A DNA stretch of 64,000 nucleotides from Chrysophaeum taylorii (Eukaryota > Sar > Pelagophyceae > Pelagomonadales > Pelagomonadaceae), in assembly GCA_029834535.1 (NCBI GenBank), contig JAQMWT010000528.1:46697-110696 (forward strand). The letters are read 5' to 3'. The translations under genes and the position numbers were made by a program. Below the pieces are notes generated by a model, which was not told the DNA's origin, did not search any database, and was given only the letters and a program-made list of their open reading frames with translations. Shown piece by piece: positions 53,796-62,199 of the stretch. The number at the start of each line of letters is the position of its first letter. Within the stretch, counting starts at the first letter, position 1.

Positions 53796-54159
53796 CTACA
53801 GATCAGCAGCAGGGCACTTGGGGCTGGAGGGAGGGCTTGGCGTGCGGACGGTAACCACGAGGACGCCCCACGGGTGCACACCTCGAGTGCTCAGGGCGAA
53901 CTCCTCCCGCTTAGCGCCGCTAACTGAGGCTCGGCGTCTCTGTCGGGGGGGAGCGCCTCCTCTGAGAGCCTCGCGCTCTTCTCGGGCACGGGCGTTGAAG
54001 GCTCGGAGGATCAGAGGGAGCGCCGCTGCAGAGAGATCACCGTGCCGTAGCCAAACGCGCGACTCCGAGCCGTTATACTTGACGAGGTACTGAATGCGAC
54101 CTGTTTTCGGCTCGGGCCGCCCACTTTCTACATTTTCAGGGATGCGAAGATCTGCCGCG
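53796..54159 (-). pseudogene. chromodomain-like remnant
   Basis: The minus frame has TGRIQYLVKYNGSESRVWLR then LILRAFNARAREERE. The YLVKY core and the following charged helix resemble a chromodomain, a module often attached to integrases or transposases. The same segment, more decayed, lies at 33842-34150. It ends at the composition change that starts the copia-type element. Confidence 0.5.
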
Positions 54160-54397
54160 ATGCATGAGGGGCATGCTACAACAAGCAAAAGCGCGTAAAA
54201 TGGAACTTCGCTCACTACAGTTCAGACTATGTGCTTTTAATGAACAACGCGAAATGCTCAAACTTTATTCCACCCTCATGGAACGAGTAAGTTTTTACGT
54301 CCCATGGCTTAAAACCATCTTGGAGTCAATGCATTCGCAGCTGCCTTACATACGCAAGCATTTCCCACCTCCCGTATGACGCAAGGTTACAACACGT

Positions 54398-56160
54398 TTG
54401 CTCCACACAGTAACTTCATCTCCTAGCCCACGAATACCTACTGTAACTCTGCTTTGCTCTGGGATGTCCACTCCTGCATTCCTGGCTTGCGCTTCAAATG
54501 ACATGCAAATCAACATCAACGTTATAGTTCTTGTTGAGAGCGACGACAATATCACGCACATGCTACGAAGACGTTTTGGTAATTCCATCGAAGTTTTCCC
54601 ATCCTTACCTAAGTTTTTGACATATCTCCATCGAGCATCGGACGTTGAACGTGCACGATATTACACTGACATGGTAGAATTGACATCACCATGCACAAAT
54701 CGCAACATAATCAACGGGAGATCCATTTCCACCTTCGAGCGCGATATGGATGATTCTTTGTTCCCAAGTGCTCTAAGTGTACTTGAGCTTCCAAAGCCGC
54801 TCGTTCTCTTCATGGAAATGACTCCACCACCACACTCCGCATCATACGAAGATCATATACGAGTTGCCAATCTCATCTTCTCAACGATGCACTGTACGGT
54901 GGACATATGTGACCGATTTCCATGCTATTTATGTGGAGATTATCAAAAGCCAGAGAAAGATGGATCCTCGTCGCACGCAAATATAACACCGGCCCTCTTG
55001 ATCTGCCTTCATGGCCTAATAAACGAGTCACTTCTTTTCTGGATATTGCAGACCACGCTAACTCCATTAGCCGCAAGTTAATAGTCGACGAACCTTGGAC
55101 GCAGGTCTTTCCTGACATACCATTTGTGTCCTCACCTAAAACCTATAATATTTTTAGTCGTACTGGATCCGTGCGCTTAACTGTGACTGAGCTTGAAACC
55201 TTAACTATGCTGTTCCTTCGTCTGCACTCTAATAAAACAGTCGAACATCCCAGTCGAGATGAAATGGACGGCATTTCTAACTTTCGCCTGGGATTCTTGA
55301 CTAATTCAAGAAAACCACTAGCTTGCATGAGATCCCCTATTGAACTCAAAGCTTTTGTGCTCCTCTATAACATTATGGGACGATTATTCCCTAAATCCAT
55401 CACATTACCTGTGTCCTTTCGTATTACAACTATCGAATCTAACCAACCATCTCACAGGTTATTCTTAAATAAATCCTCTACTTCATCCATCATTTACATC
55501 ACTGGTGGAAAAGACATACAGGCGGAGACATAACAGTTTCTAACTCTTCTTCTAAATACCAGGCACCCATAAATGCTTTTGGCGAAACCTACGCCCTTTT
55601 AACACACGATGCCGGAATCGATAAGACTGCTTCCCTCGAACCAGTTACCAGTTTTCTTTGGCTTTGCCAAGCATACCATCATAATAATGAAAATCAAGAC
55701 ACGCGTCGTCTAGTACAAGCACTGGTTTCATATACCTCTCCTGCATTTCACGATTCTTTTGTCTTCTACCCTCAGGAAAATCTTCTTGAATTTATCGACA
55801 AAATATTTGCTTTAAGTGACATGCATTTGTCCCAAAGCAGATATTTGGGCTTTATAGCATCAAGCGATAGGAAGATGGGTGCCAAAGTTCACTCTATATA
55901 TACTCACACTCCTACCATTCGTGGATTTGCAAATATGCTGGTGTACGACCCACGACTCGATCGCATTCGACACTACTCAACTCGCGAATTGGCACGCGCC
56001 AATAACTTCACAGCGTACCAAATCAATTTTCTTTTGTCTTTGTCCCCTGACCTATGCTGCGATATCATCGCAAATGCTATTCCAGCTGGAACATATCATA
56101 CAATTTATAAACACTTGTGTCAGCTTGTTTACGACTTGCGTACATTAACACTATCACCAT
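54398..56160 (+). pseudogene. C5-cytosine DNA methyltransferase-like region of the copia element
   Basis: Motifs of C5 methyltransferases appear in the right order. Motif I-like TLLCSGMSTPAFLACA is at 54446-54493, followed by an acidic strand VIVLVESDD. A motif IV-like ELTSPCTNRN has the catalytic Pro-Cys at 54689-54694. Motif VI-like LVLFMEM is near 54800-54820. Motif VIII-like ARERWILVARKY is near 54950-54985. After a long variable region, motifs IX/X read RIRHYSTRELARANNF (about 55962-56009) and IIANAIPAG (about 56065-56091). One frame change lies inside motif VIII and another near 55530. The enzyme would transfer methyl groups to cytosine in DNA. Retrotransposon-borne methyltransferases are known in some algae and animals. 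The identification rests on motifs read by eye. Confidence 0.5.
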
Positions 56161-56296
56161 CGTTTGACCCTGATCACGCTCCTCTAACCAAAAACTATAG
56201 GTCAACCTTCTTCACAAATGTATTCCCAACAGATACATCTTTAACGTTACACCAGAGTTCTATTACTATGTTCTACATTTCTAATAAAAAACTCTT

Positions 56297-56914
56297 ATGT
56301 TGTGTGATACTATCACTCCAAACCACGAACTTACTTCTTTTCATACTGATTCAGTAGCTCATGCTTTCATCTCTAATATCTTATCCGCAGATATATCATC
56401 TCCTACTAAAGAAAAACAAATACCCCTCATAACGCCAAGACAGCTCCATGAGAAGCATGCGCCCTTCGATAAGAAAGTCCATGCCAGGGGCACCCTCGCA
56501 TTTCGAGATGCGCAACAACGAGCTACCAATTTTTACAACATTCACCATTCCAGTGATTCTCAAGACATAAAAGCTGTTCAGGTTATTGCCAGTCCTGGAC
56601 ACCACCCATCTGACGTACCCTACCGTAAGTTCTGTGTGGATTGTACGATTCTCAAAAAAACGCTTTCCTCATCCACACCACCTTATCAAGCAACCATCAT
56701 TCGAAAAAATTTTTCAACCTGGTGAAGCTTGGGCATGTGACGGTGGTTACGTCTCTGTGCTCTCGGAATGGGGATCCTTTCGACATATCATTGTCTTCAA
56801 GTGTCTCATTTCTAAATTTCTGTTAGTGTACTTTTGTCGTAGCACTAACTCCAGCGAATTTTGTAACGCCCTTGAGTTTGTTCGTAATTTTTTCTCTCCT
56901 TATGTTCATCCTAA
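56297..56914 (+). pseudogene. copia integrase, zinc finger and first catalytic strand
   Basis: HHPSDVPYRKFCVDC (about 56600-56650) gives the His/Cys zinc-binding end. A shifted frame then continues PGEAWACDGGYVSVLSEWG (about 56722-56778), with the first catalytic Asp, and SSEFCNALEFVRNFF. The reading stops where retroelement copy 4 begins. Frame changes at about 56670 and upstream at 56330. Confidence 0.5.
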
Positions 56915-59900
56915 CTACTAATCGACAGATGTTTGTCTGTCTGTCTGTCTGTCTGTTTGTTTGTCTTTAAATGTCGACTGCTAAGAGGGGGGTGTGTGTG
57001 GGGAGCATGAAAGATGTGGGTGGGGTTGTGGGGTATGATGGATGTGCCTGACGGGCAGAGATAAGTACGCGGGACCTAGTCGGGGTCATCGCCGAGGCGT
57101 GGGGCAGGCGAAGAGAGGACCAAGGGCCCCGCCTTGGTAGGTCGTACGCATGCTGCCGCCGGACGTATGTGCGACGAAGGGTGACGTCCTGCTGGGATCG
57201 GGCGGCCTGGGTGGGGTTCCCCGAGGCGGCGACATGGGTGAGGGCGGTGAGGGCACAGCGAGCCCGGCCTAATGCGTTGGCGATCCCCCACTCACGGTAG
57301 ATGCGGCGAGTTTGGGCCGCCTTTGCCTCTGTGAAGTTGGCGCAGCCGCTTGTCACCCAGGTTCGCGCAGCGATGCGCTCTGCGCATGTTTGGGCGAGAG
57401 CGTGGCACGCCGCGCTGGCCTCACCGAAGGCACCAAAGACGAGGCCGGCGACGGTGCCGTAGCTACGTAGCCGCTGTTCGACAGGGCCCAAGAAGCCAGG
57501 CGGTGGTGCTGTACCCGGCTGGGGGATGATGGCGTCGATGCCGCGGGCGTGAGCGAGGTATTCGGAGTGGACTTGCGCTGCGCGCCGATCGACAGGCGAC
57601 GGGTGGGAGGGATGGAGGGCGTGGGCGGTGTACAACGAACCCCAAGCGAGGGTTTTGATGTCGTAGAGTTGCTCCTTGTTGTCGAGTGTGGTGAGGATGT
57701 CTGGGACGACTTGACGTCGGGCGAGATTGCCTCGGTACCGGCCGTAGAGGCGCGTGCGAATGGTAGGGGCGACGACGTCAGCAAAAATGCCGAAAACCTC
57801 GGACAGGGCTGGGATGCCGGCCTCTTCGGTGGTGGAGAGGGCGCAATCGAGCAAGCTGTCGTGCCAGGTGGTCCGCGCTCCTCCGCGGTTGACAAGGTTG
57901 GCCTGCGTGAGAAGCACCTTGCCGTGAGCGTCGAGAACGACGTCAGTGCCCAGAATGCGAGTGCCCACGAGGCCCAAACAAGCTGGAGAGGGGTAGCCAA
58001 AGTACTGGGCACACATCTCAGCCCAGCAGCGGTTGGGGATTTGAAGGCCAGAGCTGGGCCACGAGCTGATGAACGTGGTCGAGAAGCGATCCCATGAGGA
58101 CGCCGCTACTCGAAGTGCATCGGTGATGGGAAGGGTGGCCGCAAGGCGCTGGAGTGCAGTGGCCCGAGCTGTCTCGCGCTGGGAGGTTAGAGCACGCTGG
58201 AGTTGGGGTATGAGCACGGGTGTCGAGATGGTGGGGTCGACGAGGACGCCCATGGAGACGAATTCGTGGGAGAGAGGACCGTCGACGAGATGAACGTTGG
58301 CGGGGTCGCCGGAACCAGCGCCGCCGTGGGAAGCCAGCGTGGTACGGAGATCAGCCCGAAGTCCGTCCCACGCAGTCTCGAGTGCTCGCCCCAGGCGGCA
58401 ACCGGATGCGAGGAGGTGGTACCAACGGTGCAACTCGTTACCTGTGCGAAAAGAAGTGGCACCCAGGACCGAGGCGAGGCGGGGGAGGTAGCCAGGGACC
58501 TCCACGGCACCCGTAGGATCGCGAAGGTCGACGAGGTGTGGGAGGGCCTGGGCCGCCGTGGCAACAAAGGCGGCGGGGCTGAGTTCGGCGCAGGAGCGAA
58601 TGCCGCCACCCCCACTTCGAGCAGGAAGACGGAGGCGTTGGAGGACGATGCCGGTGGAGTCAAAAACCTGACGCGGATCTGCGCCAAGTGCTGTGGCGAC
58701 GAAGCTGAGGACGGCAACGTCGAAGCGGCGGAGCGCGCTCAAGGCATTGGTGGGGTAGCAGTGTTGCGCGATGTAGTCCATGCGCGGGGCGATGCAGTAG
58801 CGGCCCAACGAGTACATGCAGTGGAGGGAGACGTTCTGGAGCTTGGTGCGAATACGGCTCATGTAGCTCACCTGAGCGTCAACCTCGCGTTGCAAGGTAG
58901 CTTCGACATAGGCATCTCCGGCGTGTCCGGGGGAGCCGATGGGCACACCGTAGATTACAAGCCCGTCGGCGACAACGGGGATACCAGCAAGAGTACGCGT
59001 GCCGTCAGGCGCAACTTGGACGTGGTCGTGAACATCGGGGTGATCGAGAAGACCCATGCCAAGTGCCGGACAGAACGCCACGCACTTGTCGAGGCGGAGC
59101 TCCTCGCCGCTAGCTTGGATGTCGCGGGTGTACTGCAGGAGGGCGTCGACAACCTCACGAGGGGAACCAGAGATGACGCCGTTGTCCATGCCAAATCGGG
59201 CGTAGCCGGCACATGAACGTAAGCGGGTGTCAAGGGCCTGTGCGGAGTCATGCGTTGCCAGACAGTACGCCGGTGGATAGGTGGGGTCGTCTTGCTGGCC
59301 GCCTTCTTGAGAGTCGAAGGGGGCGCGATCGAGGCCGGTGGGGCCGTGGAGGGCCACCCAGGATGCCGGCCGTAATTGCTTGAACATAAAGTGGCCAAAG
59401 GCACGCAGCTTAGCGTTGGCGTGGTTTGCGAGTTTGTCCACGACGGTCCGGCGCTTGAGCTCGTTGAAGGCGTTGCGTTTGTCCAGCTTGATGATGACCT
59501 GGTCGGGGTACTGCTCCGCGTGGGTGCGGACGCCAAAGACGAGGCGCGAGGGGCCGCCCTTGACCCCGACGGCAACGTTGATCGGGTACAGTGCCTCAGA
59601 GAGCTTGGAGTGGAGGCTACGCACAAGGCACCGTCCAGTGGCACGGCGGCGGACGGTGCCATGTCCCCCGATTTGGGGTAAGGATCAGGTATGCACGCGA
59701 GCCAGACAGTGATCCTCAAAGCCGTCTACGGCGACCTCGCTGACTGTTTCCACGACCCGCGGCGGCTCTTTCAGCGCGCCATTCTCACGCCCCGTCGAAA
59801 CGATGTTGTCGATGCTGACAACGCGCGCATGACCGTGGCCTTTTTTTCCCGGAGACGAGGCGTCGGAGTTCTTTTCGGCCGACTAGGTTGGGTCGGAAGA

Positions 59901-60637
59901 CGACGCCTCGCTCTTTACAGTCGAGTTTTGAACTCATGGACAACCAACGGCATGCTGACTTTGATCGCGAGCTTAAAGTCTTCGCAACCTCGACCCGTCG
60001 CACGGCCACTGCAACGGTACCAGATACATGATCGATCGTGTCGTTGTCACCGAGGCTCCTCCAACCTGTATCCCTTAAGGCCCGCCGACGCCAAACGATC
60101 AACAAGAGCCAGGGCCAGACGCCCCGCGAGGTCGGCGTCCTCTTGCCCAAGCCCGTCTTCTGCCACGTCCAGCTCTACGTGGCTCTCTGTCGATCGGCAA
60201 CCCCGAGAATATGCTCTTCTGAGTCGACGACTCCACCCTACCCCACACGTGCTGCGCAATACCGATAAGCCCCCTCCCGGCGTCTACACGCGCACTGTAG
60301 GTGAACTTACTGGGACCAGGTGAACTTACTGGGGTTTGAGATTGGGACTAGGTGAACTGAGTGACCAGGTGAACTTACTGGGACCAGGTGAACTTACTGG
60401 GGGTTTTAGAGTAAACTCAAAGGTTAGCGGCGTGTGCGGATCGAAGCAGCTTAGATTGGCGGAGGCGACAGCGACGAGCTCGAAGGAGTGGTGTGAGCAC
60501 GAGTGGGTTTACGCCGAACTTACTGGGGTTAGAGATTTGGACTAGGTGAACTTACTGACCAGGTGAACTTACTGGGACCAGGTGAACTTACTGGGGTTAG
60601 AGATTGGGACTAGGTGAACTTACTGGCCTGCACTTGT
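56915..60637 (-). mobile_element. retroelement copy 4, longest copy (3.72 kb)
   Basis: The reference copy of the family. Element sense is minus: the 5' leader at 60637-59700 has about nine GTAAGTTCACC-type motifs, a single ORF follows, and the 3' end has a (GTCT)n tract and CGATTAGTAG. It is inserted in the copia integrase. The ORF lacks the N-terminal part of a typical reverse transcriptase. Leader frames at 59785-60150 and 59719-58955 may hold the missing portion in broken form. The 3' flanks of the five copies begin TTAGG, TTAGG, TAAGG, TAAGG and TTAAG, suggesting a preferred target. Confidence 0.5.
56967..59624 (-). CDS. reverse transcriptase with restriction-like endonuclease motif
   Basis: An open frame of 885 residues. 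It begins inside the fingers (VGVKGGPSRLVFGVR, 19-33). Catalytic motif A is IIKLDKRNAFNELKR (44-58), and motif B is EGGQQDDPTYPP (107-118), where QQGDP is usual. Motif C is YARFGMDNGVISGS (141-154), where YxDD or FxDD is usual, so the second Asp is Asn. Near residues 640-660 VVPDILTTLDNKEQLYDIKT has a Pro-Asp, then 12 residues, then Asp-x-Lys, the layout of the restriction-like endonuclease of R2-type LINEs. The C-terminal part (LVFGAFGEAS and onward) is well kept in copies 1 and 3. No zinc knuckle is seen. Whether the enzyme is active is doubtful because of motifs B and C. The start is probably not the true one. Confidence 0.5.
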   Translation of the reverse strand: MRSLHSKLSEALYPINVAVGVKGGPSRLVFGVRTHAEQYPDQVIIKLDKRNAFNELKRRTVVDKLANHANAKLRAFGHFMFKQLRPASWVALHGPTGLDRAPFDSQEGGQQDDPTYPPAYCLATHDSAQALDTRLRSCAGYARFGMDNGVISGSPREVVDALLQYTRDIQASGEELRLDKCVAFCPALGMGLLDHPDVHDHVQVAPDGTRTLAGIPVVADGLVIYGVPIGSPGHAGDAYVEATLQREVDAQVSYMSRIRTKLQNVSLHCMYSLGRYCIAPRMDYIAQHCYPTNALSALRRFDVAVLSFVATALGADPRQVFDSTGIVLQRLRLPARSGGGGIRSCAELSPAAFVATAAQALPHLVDLRDPTGAVEVPGYLPRLASVLGATSFRTGNELHRWYHLLASGCRLGRALETAWDGLRADLRTTLASHGGAGSGDPANVHLVDGPLSHEFVSMGVLVDPTISTPVLIPQLQRALTSQRETARATALQRLAATLPITDALRVAASSWDRFSTTFISSWPSSGLQIPNRCWAEMCAQYFGYPSPACLGLVGTRILGTDVVLDAHGKVLLTQANLVNRGGARTTWHDSLLDCALSTTEEAGIPALSEVFGIFADVVAPTIRTRLYGRYRGNLARRQVVPDILTTLDNKEQLYDIKTLAWGSLYTAHALHPSHPSPVDRRAAQVHSEYLAHARGIDAIIPQPGTAPPPGFLGPVEQRLRSYGTVAGLVFGAFGEASAACHALAQTCAERIAARTWVTSGCANFTEAKAAQTRRIYREWGIANALGRARCALTALTHVAASGNPTQAARSQQDVTLRRTYVRRQHAYDLPRRGPWSSLRLPHASAMTPTRSRVLISARQAHPSYPTTPPTSFMLPTHTPLLAVDI

Positions 60638-60677
60638 GTACAACTAAAACAAATTTATTGTGATTCCTTTAAACCCT
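60638..60677 (+). pseudogene. 40-bp piece of copia integrase between two insertions
   Basis: Read in frame 1 this AT-rich spacer gives VQLKQIYCDSFKP. That fits the missing second catalytic Asp region expected between the integrase pieces at 56.9 kb and 61.8 kb. If so, copies 4 and 5 inserted separately, 40 bp apart, into one integrase gene. Confidence 0.5.
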
Positions 60678-61783
60678 ACAAGTGCAGGCCAGTAAGTTCA
60701 CCTAGTCCCAATCTCTAACCCCAGCAAGTTCACCTAATCCCAATAAGTTTCATATAAGTTCACCTGGTCAGTAAGTTCACCTAGTCCAAATCTCTAACCC
60801 CAGTAAGTTCACCTGGTCCCAGTAAGTTTCATATATGTTCACCTGGTCAGTAAGTTCACCTAGCTCACACCCACTCCTTCGAGCTCGTCGCTCTCGCCTC
60901 CGCCAATCTAAGCTGCTTTGATCCGCACACGCCGCCAACCTTTGAGTTTACTCTAAAAACCCTTAACTCTAAAAACCCCAGTATGTTCACCTGGTCCCAG
61001 TTTCACCTGATCACTCAGCTCACCTAGTCCCAATCCCCAACCCCAGTAAGTTCACCTGGTCCCAGTAAGTTCACCTACAGTGCGCGTGTAGACGCCGGGA
61101 GGGGGCTTATCGGTATTGCGCAGCACGTGTGGGGTAGGGTGGAGTCGTCGACTCAGAAGAGGATATCCTCGGGGTTGCCGATCGACAGAGAGCCACGTAG
61201 AGCTGGACGTGGCAGAAGACGGGCTTGGGAAAGAGGACGCCGACCTCGCGGGGCGTCTGGCCCTGGCTCTTGTTGATCGTTTGGCGTAGGCGGGCCTTAA
61301 GCGATACAGGTTGGAGGAGCCTCGGTGACAACGACACGATCGATCATGTATCTGGTACCGTTGCAGTGGCCGTGCGACGGGTCGAGGTTGCGAAGACCTT
61401 AAGCTCGCGATCAAAGTCAGCATGCCGTTGGTTGTCAGGGAGTTGAAAACTCTACTGTAAAGAGCGAGGCGTCGTCTTCCGACCCAGCCTAGTCAGCCGA
61501 AAAGAACTCCGACGCCTCGTCTCCGGGAAAAAAGGCCGCGGTCATGCGCGCGTTGTCAGCATCGACAGCATCGTTTCGACGGGGCGTGAGAATGGCGCGC
61601 TGAAAGAGCCGCCGCGGGTCGTGGAAATAGTCTGCGAGGTCGCCGTAGACGGCTTGGAGGATCACTGTCTGGCTCTCGCGCCTACCTGATCCTTACTCTC
61701 GCGCCTAACCTGATCCTTACCCTAAATCGAGGGACAAACAAACAGACAGACAAACAAACAGACAAACATCTGTCGATTAGTAG
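60678..61783 (+). mobile_element. retroelement copy 5, short derivative, inverted (1.11 kb)
   Basis: The leader end (ACAAGTGCAGGCC) faces copy 4 and the (GTCT)n end faces right. Like copy 2, it joins the leader directly to the 3' tail and has no reverse-transcriptase ORF. The junction region carries a duplicated GGATCAGG-type segment (61684-61722). Leader identity to copy 4 makes 59.7-61.7 kb a large inverted repeat. Confidence 0.5.
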
Positions 61784-61787
61784 TTAA

Positions 61788-62189
61788 GATTTATCTCAGC
61801 ATGTTACAACCCCCTTCCGTGTGGAACATGGTATTAATATGTCCGCATCCCCCCCTTACTTACATGTCTTTGATCATGAAGTCGAAGCCGCTGTTGGTCA
61901 CATAGCCACTGCCGCGTCTACACGACTCAGGCATATGCTGAATGTATCCTATAAAGGTCACCCCCTAATAGATCCGGCACCACACTACCCGTGGGCTGTT
62001 ATACATGCTATCCAATCATACTATCTCCTCCCTAACGTTTCCCTCGAACGTATTTATAATAAAGTCCTAAGCCCCCAACAAGTTTTGTTGGACCAATGCA
62101 ATGTTCCCCAACAAGACTACCTCAAACCCTTTGGTTCTGTTTGTTATTTGCATTTGGAACCTAACGAATTTCATAAATATGAACCCTGA
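61788..62189 (+). pseudogene. copia integrase, end of catalytic core
   Basis: Resumes with DLSQHVTTPFRVEHGINMS, then YLHVFDHEVEAAVGHIATAA, which contains the Glu expected to complete the DDE triad. It continues through WAVIHAIQSYYLLPNVS and FGSVCYLHLEPNEFHKYEP. This is the usual copia integrase C-terminal side, leading into a linker. Confidence 0.5.
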
Positions 62190-62199
62190 TGCCGCCCCT

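Noticed and set aside
56915-61783. Copies 4 and 5 as a single composite element with inverted ends
   Set aside because: The 40-bp spacer fits missing integrase codons, and copy 5 has the deletion structure of the separate copy 2 class. Two insertions explain this better.
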